This document shows, in pieces, positions 16,155 to 23,609 of a stretch of DNA of 43,232 nucleotides. Source of the DNA: Clostridiales bacterium UBA1316 (GTDB lineage Bacteria > Bacillota > Clostridia > Oscillospirales > Oscillospiraceae); contig DBTM01000041.1 of NCBI GenBank assembly GCA_002307055.1, positions 85,688 to 128,919 on the forward strand, read 5' to 3'. The notes under the pieces were generated by a model. It had not been told where the DNA came from. It saw nothing but the letters and a program-made list of their open reading frames with translations, and did not search any database. A program made the position numbers and the translations under genes. Within the stretch, counting starts at the first letter, position 1; each line of letters begins with the position of its first letter.

Positions 16155-16856
16155 ATGGCAAAGATTGAAATTAAAGAGAAAAGGTTGCGGAATTATTTGA
16201 CAGATGCTTATGGCGATAACCGCAGAACTTCTATATTACCATGTTTGACTGTTATAAGTAAAAGCAGCGGGCCGGATCTGACGGTGGGCGTTCGGCTCTG
16301 TAAACAAGATGAGCTTGCCGATATTCTTGCATTGCAGATGATGGTAGACGGCAGCATCACAAATAAGGAGCTGTTTGTCTGCTCTGCGGAAGAAGCGCTA
16401 AATGAAGCACTGAAAACAGATATCTGCATAGGTGTTTATCTGAATAATTGCTTGATAGCTTTTACGCTTATGATTATAAATCCTGATAGTCCAGAAAATT
16501 TAGGCTACCATTTAAAATATAGCCGGGAACAGTGCATGAAGTGCGTGACTTATGATACAACATTCGTTCACCCGGATTATAAAGGTTACAGTATTCAGCG
16601 CTTGTTGATATCGCTAAAAGATTCGATTGCTGTTGAGCTCGGTGCTTGCGAGGCGCTGGCGACAGTATCTCCCGATAATATGGTCAGTTTGAATAATTTA
16701 AAAGCAAGCGGGTTTGAAATCGCCGAAGAGAAGCAACTGTACGGGACGCTGAACAGATATATCATGCGCAAATATTTGTTAAAGAAAATTGAAGATCAGG
16801 AAGGAGGTAACAATGCAGCTATCCCCTCACCTCGAAATAAACTTAAGCAAGATTAA
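16155..16856 (+). CDS. GNAT-like acetyltransferase
   Basis: 233 residues resembling GCN5-related N-acetyltransferases. After an N-terminal extension of about 45 residues comes VGVRLCKQDELADILALQ (typical first strand and helix), a central strand FTLMIINP, and the motif A-like stretch YDTTFVHPDYKGYSIQRLLISL. The glycine signature for CoA is degenerate (YKGYSIQR), so activity is likely but the substrate is open. No ribosome site precedes the ATG. A TATAAT at 16127-16132 would place transcription start about 15 bases upstream, so the message may be near-leaderless; a later start is possible. The last 44 bases overlap the ornithine racemase-type gene, so the pair is translationally coupled. Confidence 0.7.
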   Translation: MAKIEIKEKRLRNYLTDAYGDNRRTSILPCLTVISKSSGPDLTVGVRLCKQDELADILALQMMVDGSITNKELFVCSAEEALNEALKTDICIGVYLNNCLIAFTLMIINPDSPENLGYHLKYSREQCMKCVTYDTTFVHPDYKGYSIQRLLISLKDSIAVELGACEALATVSPDNMVSLNNLKASGFEIAEEKQLYGTLNRYIMRKYLLKKIEDQEGGNNAAIPSPRNKLKQD

Positions 16857-17886
16857 AGATAACTCAAGACGAATAGTTGACAAATGCGCGAAACAGGGGA
16901 TTGAGGTTCTGGGAGTGACAAAAGGCTTCTCCGCGCTGCCGCAGATCGTCAGAGCAATGGTTCAGGGCGGCATCAGCCAACTTGCTGATGCGAGGCTTGA
17001 AAACATCATCTCTCTGAGAAAAAAGCAATTTCACCAAAGTATGACGCTGCTGAGAATACCAAGACTCAGCGCGGTGGATATGGTTGTCACATATGTAGAT
17101 TACAGCATTAATTCCGAATACAGTGTGATTCAGGCGCTGGCGGAAAAAGCATCTGAAAAAGGTATCAACCATAATATTATCTTAATGATTGATGTCGGTG
17201 ATCTCAGAGAGGGTGTCCTGCCTGCCGATGCTGTGGAGTTCGCTCAAAAAATTGTCCGTCTATCCGGCGTTACCATGTGCGGAATAGGCACAAATATGGG
17301 TTGTTACGGCGGCGTTTTACCGACAATACACAACCTGAATTTACTACTTGAAACAAAGAAGGAAATTGAAAAAAAAGTTGGTATCGAACTTAAAATCGTC
17401 TCCGGCGGAGGAACCTCGTCTCTAAAATTAGTTGATAACGGTATCATGCCGCGAGGAATCAATCAGCTCAGAATAGGTGAGGGCATCCTTTTAGGAACAG
17501 ATACAACGCATGGCTTTGAAATTCCGTGGCTGCACCAGGACGCTTTTCTTCTCAGGTCTGAAATAATTGAGATGAAAATTAAGCCGTCTATACCAATTGG
17601 CGTGACAGGTCAGGATTCTTCCGGAAATAAGCCTGTCTTTATAGACAATGGTTTAAGAAAACGAGCGATCGTAGCCCTCGGAAAACAAGATGTGAATATC
17701 GAAGGGCTCATACCATTTGATAAAAATATTCATATTTTGGGAGGGAGCAGCGACCACCTGATTGTTGATGTTACCGATATGGGGGATTCAATAAGAGTCG
17801 GAGATCAGGTGACCTTCCGCCTTAATTATGAAGGTCTTCTGTCCTCAGGCAGCTCAAACTATATCAAAAAAGTTTTTATCAAATAA
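16813..17886 (+). CDS. orr: Ornithine/alanine racemase-family PLP enzyme
   Basis: 357 residues of the fold-III PLP (alanine racemase-like barrel) family, close in pattern to clostridial ornithine racemase. The PLP lysine is K37 in EVLGVTKGFS. The phosphate-binding and substrate segments ADARLENI, MIDVGDLREGV, GIGTNMGCYGG, SGGGTSSL and NQLRIGEGILLG follow in order, and the C-terminal part contains RKRAIVALGKQDV and GGSSDHLIVDVTD. The perfect AAGGAGG at 16801-16807 sets the start at 16813 rather than the in-frame ATG at 16789. It interconverts L- and D-ornithine (or a similar amino acid) in the cytoplasm. In amino-acid-fermenting clostridia this feeds D-ornithine aminomutase, but no such genes lie here. 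It overlaps the GNAT gene. Confidence 0.85.
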   Translation: MQLSPHLEINLSKIKDNSRRIVDKCAKQGIEVLGVTKGFSALPQIVRAMVQGGISQLADARLENIISLRKKQFHQSMTLLRIPRLSAVDMVVTYVDYSINSEYSVIQALAEKASEKGINHNIILMIDVGDLREGVLPADAVEFAQKIVRLSGVTMCGIGTNMGCYGGVLPTIHNLNLLLETKKEIEKKVGIELKIVSGGGTSSLKLVDNGIMPRGINQLRIGEGILLGTDTTHGFEIPWLHQDAFLLRSEIIEMKIKPSIPIGVTGQDSSGNKPVFIDNGLRKRAIVALGKQDVNIEGLIPFDKNIHILGGSSDHLIVDVTDMGDSIRVGDQVTFRLNYEGLLSSGSSNYIKKVFIK

Positions 17887-17906
17887 GAGCTGTAAAATGA
17901 TGAAAG

Positions 17907-17944
17907 AACCCCCCTGCCGCGTTTAAAGCCAGCGGCGGGGGGTT
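17907..17944. terminator. Bidirectional terminator-like hairpin
   Basis: AACCCCCC-T-GCCGC (17907-17920) pairs with GCGGC-GGGGGGTT (17932-17944) with one bulged T, between two converging genes. The T tract is short on both sides. Confidence 0.6.
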
Positions 17945-17958
17945 GTCATCGGGAAGAT

Positions 17959-18528
17959 TTACACAATATGATTTGATTCTGCCTCGGCAATGATTACGGG
18001 CGCCGGTACGGCTGTGGGTTCATTTTTATGCATCAGCAGTTCGCGCGTCAGCATAACGCCGAGGAGGGAGAACAAAAAAGGAAAAATATAGGCAGACGAG
18101 AAGGCAGAACCGGAGAAGGCTTCACTTTTGCCGATGAGCGTTGCTGTGACGAGCGGAAGATTAAGAAAAGACATGCCGTATTTGAGGACATCTGCCGAAG
18201 CCTGGCACGATAGGATAGTCAGATAGAACCCGAACACGGAAAAAATGCAGATTGCCGCAAAACCACGTTTTCCCGTATAGCCTTTGAAGATTTTAATTAC
18301 CCGGTAAATAATGAGCGGTATAAATATGTACATCGGCGAAAAGGAAAAACCGAACAGAAGCGCCCATATCGCTGCCGGAAGCGTACCGGCCAGCATACCG
18401 ACTAAACCGCCCACAATAGATATCGGCAGCAGCACGTCATGCTTTCCTATTATTTTTAAACGGATACCGGTAGTGTTCTTCGCGTCGTTCCGAGAAACGA
18501 TATCTTGCTTATCGATGCTGTCTTTCAT
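17959..18528 (-). CDS. Membrane protein of unknown function
   Basis: 189 residues. A charged N-terminal 30 residues is followed by about four to five hydrophobic helices (roughly 33-62, 66-80, 88-108, 118-132, 143-162) and a short polar tail. No family motif is recognised. The paired Gly/Pro-rich helices (GGLVGMLAGTLPAAIWALLFGFSF) suggest a packed integral membrane protein. Its ribosome site is weak (AAAGG about 12 bases before the ATG). It lies 46 bases downstream of murC on the same strand and is likely transcribed with it. No function is proposed. Confidence 0.7.
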   Translation of the reverse strand: MKDSIDKQDIVSRNDAKNTTGIRLKIIGKHDVLLPISIVGGLVGMLAGTLPAAIWALLFGFSFSPMYIFIPLIIYRVIKIFKGYTGKRGFAAICIFSVFGFYLTILSCQASADVLKYGMSFLNLPLVTATLIGKSEAFSGSAFSSAYIFPFLFSLLGVMLTRELLMHKNEPTAVPAPVIIAEAESNHIV

Positions 18529-18574
18529 ATTCGAAGTCAGCCTTTCGTATCGATATTGAAATTCGAACGGCGAT

Positions 18575-19975
18575 TTATTTGCTTTTTATTTCTTCGGCGG
18601 TATTGGCGGCAAGCTTTTCGCCCACTTTATAGATATCACCGGCGCCGACGGTGAGAATAATATCACCTTTTCGGGCGATATTTCGGATGCGGCTTTCGAT
18701 TTCCTCAAACGTGGGACAGAAGACAGCACCCGGAATTTTTTCAGCCAGATCCTTTGACGAGATACCGATGGTGTTCTGCTCGCGCGCGGCATATATTTCG
18801 GCGAGAAACACGAGGTCGGCGCGCCGCAGCTCCGTGACAAAAGCGTTGAAGTGGGCATGCGTCCGAGAGTAGGTGTGCGGCTGAAAGGCGAGTATAATGC
18901 GTGAATAAGCCAGCGTTTTAACAGCGTCCAGCAGAGGACGCAGCTCACCCGGATGGTGGGCATAGTCATCGTATATTGCCGCGCCGTTTATATAGCCTTT
19001 AAATTCGAAGCGTCTGCCCGCGCCGTTAAATTCCGCGAGGCCTGCCGCAACTGCTTCCGCCGGGACGTTCAGGGTGATGGCGGCGCTCGTGGCTGCCAGC
19101 GCGTTATATACATTATGCATGCCGGGAACGGTTAAAACAATGTGGCAAAAAAATGCGTTGTCGTACATAATATCAAATTCGGAGCCGGCGCCGTCAAGTA
19201 CGGTGTTGACCGCCCGTACTCTGGCGCCTTCACCGAAACCGAATGTAAACAGGTCGCGGCAGAGCGGCTTGAGAGCATCCATCGTGTTGGCATCATCATT
19301 ATTGCAGACGATATAACCGTCCGCTGGGACAATCGATGCGAATTTCCGGAAAGAAGCCTTAACGGCATCGAGATCCTTGAAAAAATCGAGATGGTCTGCG
19401 TCGACATTTAAAATAACAGCCACTGTGGGGAAAAAGCTGTGAAAGGAATTATAATATTCACAGGATTCCAGAACGATGACATCGCCGCTGCCGATGTGAT
19501 ACCCGGAATTGAGCATCGGTAAGGTACCGCCGATCATGACGGTGGGGTCGGTACCCGCGGTCATCAGAATGTGCGTTGCCATGGAGGTTGTCGTTGTTTT
19601 CCCGTGTGTGCCAGAAACGCAGACGGCATTTTTATAGCCGCGCATGATGTAGCCCCAGGCTTGCGCCCGTTCGAAGATAGGAATGCCGGCTTTTCGCGCC
19701 GCGGCAATTTCCACGCAATTGTCGTCTCGTGCGGCAGCTGTTCTGACGACATAAGCGGCACCGTCAATATTTTCTACCTTATGGCCTATTTTGACATCGA
19801 TACCTAATGACTGAAGGTGCCTGACAACTGTGCTGTCGTTCATATCGGAACCCGAAAACGGGACGCCCATGTTGAGAAGCACTTCCGCCAGCGGGGACAT
19901 AGACACCCCACCGATACCGACGAGGTGCCCTCTTTTGCCGGATTTAATGCAGGTTTCAAAATCAGATATAATCAT
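18575..19975 (-). CDS. murC: UDP-N-acetylmuramate--L-alanine ligase MurC
   Basis: 466 residues, the normal MurC length. It adds L-alanine to UDP-MurNAc with ATP, the first amino acid of the peptidoglycan stem peptide. The N-terminal UDP-binding Rossmann domain carries GIGGVSMSPLAEVLL and SGSDMNDS. The ATP loop is SGTHGKTTTT (121-130). The central domain shows ESCEYYNSFHSF and NVDADHLDFF, and the C-terminal ligase domain shows AIYDDYAHHPGE and FQPHTYSRT. GIGG where many enzymes have GIGGxGMSG is within family range. A consensus-like promoter is at 20053-20081. MurC here lies apart from other mur genes except murA 13 kb away. Confidence 0.95.
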   Translation of the reverse strand: MIISDFETCIKSGKRGHLVGIGGVSMSPLAEVLLNMGVPFSGSDMNDSTVVRHLQSLGIDVKIGHKVENIDGAAYVVRTAAARDDNCVEIAAARKAGIPIFERAQAWGYIMRGYKNAVCVSGTHGKTTTTSMATHILMTAGTDPTVMIGGTLPMLNSGYHIGSGDVIVLESCEYYNSFHSFFPTVAVILNVDADHLDFFKDLDAVKASFRKFASIVPADGYIVCNNDDANTMDALKPLCRDLFTFGFGEGARVRAVNTVLDGAGSEFDIMYDNAFFCHIVLTVPGMHNVYNALAATSAAITLNVPAEAVAAGLAEFNGAGRRFEFKGYINGAAIYDDYAHHPGELRPLLDAVKTLAYSRIILAFQPHTYSRTHAHFNAFVTELRRADLVFLAEIYAAREQNTIGISSKDLAEKIPGAVFCPTFEEIESRIRNIARKGDIILTVGAGDIYKVGEKLAANTAEEIKSK

Positions 19976-20052
19976 ATAACACTCCGGATAGAGATTAAAA
20001 ATAAAATAGACAGACGAAAATGTTGAGGTAAATACGTTTACGCCGTCAAATG

Positions 20053-20081
20053 ATTATAATACGTATGGGGTACTTTTACAA
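20053..20081 (-). promoter_or_regulatory. murC promoter
   Basis: On the minus strand TTGTAA (20076-20081), a 17-base spacer and TATAAT (20053-20058), about 75 bases upstream of the murC start. Confidence 0.65.
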
Positions 20082-20239
20082 GAGTGATTATTGCACGATT
20101 TTTGGGGTAATTAGCACGCAAATGCAACGTTTTTTGTATGCCATATATAAGCGCGGAATACGTTTTTACGAAGAAGAGGAAGGACAACCGATATACTTTT
20201 GAGAGCTTTGAAGTCATATCTGGGGGCACTGTACGGCGG

Positions 20240-20437
20240 GAGAGTTCCCAATATGCCGCGCTGTCCCGCGCAGAAGACCTCGCGGGGCTCCCGCCGGCAT
20301 ACACCTATGGCGGTGAGCTGGATTTGTTCCGTGACGAAACGATCGATTATTTAACGAGATTGCTTCAAGCCGGAGCACCGGCAGAATTTCGTGTATACCC
20401 CGGCTGCTTTCACGCTTGCGGCCTGTTATTAACGTGA
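20240..20437 (+). pseudogene. Relic of an alpha/beta-hydrolase (acetyl esterase) gene
   Basis: About 65 codons encode only the C-terminal part of a fold-3 alpha/beta hydrolase: YAALSRAEDLAGLPPAYTYG, ELDLFRDETIDYLTRLLQAG, then APAEFRVYPGCFHACG. These include the catalytic Asp region (GELDLFRDE) and the His of YPGxFH. The nucleophile GDSAGG region and oxyanion-hole HGG are absent, and the preceding 100 bases show no homologous sequence; the last 20-30 residues are also missing. It is therefore a truncated remnant and not a working enzyme. It sits between the divergent murC promoter and the rplT terminator. Confidence 0.75.
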
Positions 20438-20446
20438 TTCCATAAC

Positions 20447-20486
20447 AAAAAAACCTTCTGTTAAAATAAATTAACAGAAGGTTTTT
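20447..20486 (-). terminator. Terminator of the infC-rpmI-rplT operon
   Basis: AAAAACCTTCTGTTAA (20449-20464) pairs perfectly with TTAACAGAAGGTTTTT (20471-20486) around a 6-base loop. On the minus strand it ends in seven T. Confidence 0.92.
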
Positions 20487-20497
20487 CATATTCCAGC

Positions 20498-20857
20498 TTA
20501 CGCCCCGATGGCTACTTTCGCGGTGCTGCAGAGGGCGGTAAATGCGTCGGGTTCATGGATTGCCATTTCCGAGAGCATTTTGCGGTTCATATCGATGCCG
20601 GAAAGCTTGAGACCGTGCATGAAGCGGGAATAGTTCATGCCGTTCATCTTGCAGGCGGCGTTAATTCTGGTGATCCAAAGCTGACGGTAATCTCTTTTCT
20701 TGCGCTTACGGCCGACGTAAGCATAGGTGAGAGATTTCATTACAGCCTGATTGGCCATTTTATAATGTGTTGATTTTGCGCCCCAATAGCCCTTGGCGAG
20801 CTTTAATATTTTGTTTCTTCTTTTGCGCGTCATCATCGCGCCTTTAACTCTGGCCAT
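20498..20857 (-). CDS. rplT: 50S ribosomal protein L20
   Basis: 119 residues, normal length, with the conserved basic N-terminus (RVKGAMMTRKRRNKILKLAKGYWGAKSTHYKMANQ) and the C-terminal segments GMNYSRFMHGLKLSGIDMNRKMLSEMA. L20 binds 23S rRNA during early assembly of the large subunit and in Firmicutes represses its own operon by binding the infC leader. AAGGAGG precedes the ATG. It is the last gene of the operon, 12 bases after rpmI, and ends at a strong terminator. Confidence 0.98.
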   Translation of the reverse strand: MARVKGAMMTRKRRNKILKLAKGYWGAKSTHYKMANQAVMKSLTYAYVGRKRKKRDYRQLWITRINAACKMNGMNYSRFMHGLKLSGIDMNRKMLSEMAIHEPDAFTALCSTAKVAIGA

Positions 20858-20869
20858 AATAAAACCTCC

Positions 20870-21079
20870 TTATTTATACGGAATCATGCGCTTGATAGCC
20901 ATTGCGTTTGTCACATCGGCATAAGCGCCCTTGCGGAGGGCTCTCTTGCGCTTGGTGGTTTTCCCGTGACCATTGAGAAGATGGCTTTTGTTCGCGTGCG
21001 CACGTTTGACTAAACCGGATTTTGTGAGACTGAATCTCTTTTTTGCCCCGCTGTGGGTCTTAAGCTTAATTTTGGGCAT
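20870..21079 (-). CDS. rpmI: 50S ribosomal protein L35
   Basis: 69 residues beginning PKIKLKTHSGAKKRFSLTKSGLVKR, with the family's HLLNGHGKTTKRKRALRK centre. The ATG at 21079 has GGAAGGAG eight bases before it. An in-frame upstream ATG at 21097 would overlap that ribosome site, so it is not used. It is a small basic protein of the large ribosomal subunit, between infC and rplT in the standard order. Confidence 0.96.
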   Translation of the reverse strand: MPKIKLKTHSGAKKRFSLTKSGLVKRAHANKSHLLNGHGKTTKRKRALRKGAYADVTNAMAIKRMIPYK

Positions 21080-21128
21080 GACTGGTACTCCTTCCAAATT
21101 GTATTAGGCAGACAAAATTGTCATATAA

Positions 21129-21647
21129 TCATTTCGCTTTCGGGGATAAAAACATGGCCATAAAACGGCCCTCGAGCTTCGGGTTCTTATCAACGGTGGC
21201 AAACTCGGAGCATTCTTCGGCAAATTTTTTCAGAAGCTCTTCGCCAATGTTGGTGTGAGCCATCTCTCTGCCGCGGAATCTAACTGTGACTTTAAGGCGA
21301 TCACCGTCAGCCAGAAATTTTTGTCCGCTTTTCAACTTCGTATTGAAGTCGTTGGCGCCAATGCCGGGCGACATGCGTATCTCCTTGACCTCGACGACAT
21401 GCTGATTCTTGCGTGCTTCTTTGTCTCTTTTTGCCTGCTCAAAACGATACTTGCCGTAATCCATTATCTTGCAGACAGGCGGGACTGAAGCCGGTGCAAT
21501 CTTTACTAGGTCAAGCTCCTGCTCGGCAGCGATTTTCAGCGCGTCGTTAGCCGACATGATGCCAAGCTGCGCGCCGTCATCCCCGATAAGCCGTATCTCT
21601 TTGTCACGGATCTCCTCGTTAATCTGATAAGCCGTATTGCTGATAAT
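21129..21647 (-). CDS. infC: Translation initiation factor IF-3, AUU start
   Basis: 172 residues. IF-3 binds the 30S subunit, prevents premature 50S joining and checks the start codon. Family motifs are YQINEEIRDKEIRLI, LDLVKIAPASVPPVCKIMDYGKYR in the N-terminal domain, and KEIRMSPGIGANDFNTKL plus KVTVRFRGREMAH in the C-terminal domain. No ATG, GTG or TTG fits: AGGAGG lies six bases before an ATT at 21645-21647, followed by ATC AGC AAT. infC genes in many bacteria use AUU-type starts that IF-3 itself discriminates against, so the ATT start is expected and implies autoregulation. The ATG at 21710 lies inside the leader hairpin and is not the start. Confidence 0.96.
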   Translation of the reverse strand: MISNTAYQINEEIRDKEIRLIGDDGAQLGIMSANDALKIAAEQELDLVKIAPASVPPVCKIMDYGKYRFEQAKRDKEARKNQHVVEVKEIRMSPGIGANDFNTKLKSGQKFLADGDRLKVTVRFRGREMAHTNIGEELLKKFAEECSEFATVDKNPKLEGRFMAMFLSPKAK

Positions 21648-21686
21648 AAAGCACCTCCTGTTAAATATGGCCCGAAAACATAAAAT

Positions 21687-21800
21687 GCGGATGCCACAGC
21701 ATCCGCGCACAAAGACAATTCAAACCGGTAAAAAATTAAACCGGAAAAATTCAATGTTGACCGCTGCACGTGAACCACGGCAGGGTGAGAACGGGGATGC
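21687..21800 (-). promoter_or_regulatory. Structured infC leader, probable L20-type attenuator
   Basis: On the minus strand a stable hairpin GCGGATGC-TGTG-GCATCCGC (21687-21706) is followed by ATTTTATGTTTT, like an intrinsic terminator, 40 bases before the infC start. Upstream in the leader GCATCC (21795-21800) could pair with the GGATGC arm and act as antiterminator. This is the layout of ribosomal-protein L20 leaders in Firmicutes. Confidence 0.6.
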
Positions 21801-21825
21801 CGTACTACTTTGTTTTGACTAATTG

Positions 21826-21854
21826 AGTTTAACAGGGAGAAACGTGTTTGTCAA
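21826..21854 (-). promoter_or_regulatory. infC operon promoter
   Basis: On the minus strand consensus TTGACA (21849-21854), a 17-base spacer and TAAACT (21826-21831), giving a leader of about 170 bases. Confidence 0.8.
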
Positions 21855-21991
21855 TATCATTATGAAATGTATTTAGCTTATTTGGCTTATCAACAGCATA
21901 AATCGGTTTTTATCGGTAATTCTAAGCATACCATCCATTAAGAATTGTCTGCCGGCGGCAAGCGCAGAATTGCCGTGAAAGGTCGGAAGCA

Positions 21992-22438
21992 GTGACCAGA
22001 TGTAAGCAGAGTATGTTAAGCATCTTAAAGTTTACCGCTGTTTTCAAAGCCGGCGGCCTAATCTACGCAGCACTTGAGCTGATATTCAGAGGCCATACAC
22101 ATTGGTCAATGATCATCGCCGGAGGTATCTGCACCATTTTATTGTATCTAATCGCTGTAAAAAGCAGGGAATCTGCCTGGAAAAAATGGATTATGGGCGG
22201 CATTGTTATTACAACCGTTGAATTCATAACCGGCATTCTTGTCAACATCATGCTCGGATGGCATGTGTGGAGCTATGCGCACAGCTGGGCTAATCTATGC
22301 GGGCAAATCTGCCTCTTGTTTACAGGCCTCTGGATGCTTTTGTGCATACCTGTAATCTGGCTGATGGAGGTCGTCGGCTGCCGTATCTTCAAAGAAAAAA
22401 TGGGAGGTTCGCAACATGACGGAATTGATTGTCATTGA
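21992..22438 (+). CDS. PF06541-like membrane protein (putative ABC-transporter type IV)
   Basis: 148 residues, four hydrophobic helices. Recognisable family points are FRGHTHWSMIIAGGICTILLYLI, TTVEFITGILVNIMLGWHVWSY and NLCGQICLLFTGLWMLLCIPVIW, the pattern of the small membrane proteins annotated as putative ABC-transporter type IV. No transport activity is proven for the family. The start is uncertain: GTG at 21992 has GGAAG close by, while ATG at 22013 would remove seven residues. Its last 23 bases overlap the next gene, implying coupling. Confidence 0.7.
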   Translation: MTRCKQSMLSILKFTAVFKAGGLIYAALELIFRGHTHWSMIIAGGICTILLYLIAVKSRESAWKKWIMGGIVITTVEFITGILVNIMLGWHVWSYAHSWANLCGQICLLFTGLWMLLCIPVIWLMEVVGCRIFKEKMGGSQHDGIDCH

Positions 22439-22931
22439 TACCGGATGCGAAGACATCGCCGGTAAAATAGCCTCCGGATTAAGTGAATACGGCGAGGGGT
22501 TTTTATCCTGCGGCGATATCCTCATCAGAAGCATCAGCACGCTGAAAGAAATGACTGCGGGTAAACCGGATATTTTAGTGCTGACCGAAGATGCCGCCAA
22601 GTCCGCCCAAGAGAGTACGGTGCATATCTGCTGCGGCATTTTGCTGCTGCCGGGTGATTACGCCGCGGATGACAGCAAAGCTGACACCGACATTTTTGAT
22701 GCTGATTGCATTGTCACATACGGTATGTCGCCGAAAAATACAATCACACTCTCGTCAATCAGCGAGGAGAGCTGTGTTCTGGCACTCCAGCGCGAGCTGA
22801 TAACGACAAACGGGAACATGCTCGAACGGCAGGAAATTAAAGTTAAGGGCGGCCTGCGCCCGGGCAGCCTTTTGGCGGTGGCGGGAGCACTGCTCATTCT
22901 GGGACAAAAAATCTCTGATATAAACCCATAG
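22416..22931 (+). CDS. Hypothetical protein, possible Rossmann-like
   Basis: 171 residues. Beta/alpha alternation is apparent: TELIVIDTGC, DILVLTED, GILLLPGDYA and ADCIVTYGMSPKNTITLSSI. A closing hydrophobic helix follows (PGSLLAVAGALLILG). I do not recognise a family. The C-terminal VKGGLRPGSLLAVAGALL could be a loop plus helix contacting a partner or the membrane. GGGAGG precedes the ATG. It overlaps the upstream membrane protein gene and is 65 bases before the SSB-like gene. Confidence 0.6.
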   Translation: MTELIVIDTGCEDIAGKIASGLSEYGEGFLSCGDILIRSISTLKEMTAGKPDILVLTEDAAKSAQESTVHICCGILLLPGDYAADDSKADTDIFDADCIVTYGMSPKNTITLSSISEESCVLALQRELITTNGNMLERQEIKVKGGLRPGSLLAVAGALLILGQKISDINP

Positions 22932-22996
22932 TCTAATGAGGAATCAGAGGACATATACTGTCCACAGATACGTGGTTATTGTAAGGGGTGGCAGTT

Positions 22997-23593
22997 TTGG
23001 AAGGGATGAATAATGTCGTTGAATTATGCGGCTGCATAGCCGATAAGCCCAAATTTTCACATATAGGAGGAAGCGATAACTATTTTTCATTTCCGCTGGA
23101 TATTGAACGCCTTTCGGGTTTTGTTGATACGATCAACATTATAATCCGGCAGGAAATGATGGACAGACTTGAGATAGATGACAGCCGACATCTTGCGGTG
23201 ACAGGTGAGCTGCGTTCGTTTAATAATAAACGCGGTGACGGCAGCCGCCTCGTTATCAGCGCATTTGCCAAGGACATCATGTTTACGGATGAGGATGACA
23301 AAAACAGCGTCAGCTTGACAGGCGCTGTCTGCAAAAAACCGAATCTGAGAAAAACACCGATGGGCCGACAGATCTGCGATATCATGCTCGCCGTCAACCG
23401 GCGGTACGGCAGATCAGATTATCTGCCATGCATCGCGTGGGGACGGCTGGCCGAAAGCACCGCGGACCTGAAGATCGGCGATATGATATCGCTCGAGGGC
23501 CGGATACAGAGCAGGAAATACATAAAAACAGAAAGCGGACTCTTAACGGAACGGACAGCTTTTGAGGTGTCAATTGTGTCATTGACGCCGTAA
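22997..23593 (+). CDS. Tandem OB-fold single-stranded DNA-binding protein-like
   Basis: About 198 residues. Two OB-fold halves follow each other: NNVVELCGCIADKPKFSH..FSFPLDIERLSG (first) and NSVSLTGAVCKKPNLRKTPMGRQICDIMLAVNRRYG..YLPCIAWGRLAE..IGDMISLEGRIQSRKY (second). The second half has the typical SSB core, including CIAWGRLAE and GRIQSR. Usual SSB has one OB fold plus an acidic DDDIPF tail; here the tail is absent and the protein is a two-domain clostridial form. It probably binds ssDNA or a nucleoprotein partner. AAGGGGTGG suits the TTG at 22997; GTG at 22988 and ATG at 23006 are alternatives. Confidence 0.8.
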   Translation: MEGMNNVVELCGCIADKPKFSHIGGSDNYFSFPLDIERLSGFVDTINIIIRQEMMDRLEIDDSRHLAVTGELRSFNNKRGDGSRLVISAFAKDIMFTDEDDKNSVSLTGAVCKKPNLRKTPMGRQICDIMLAVNRRYGRSDYLPCIAWGRLAESTADLKIGDMISLEGRIQSRKYIKTESGLLTERTAFEVSIVSLTP

Positions 23594-23609
23594 CAGCAAA
23601 ATAGATCAG

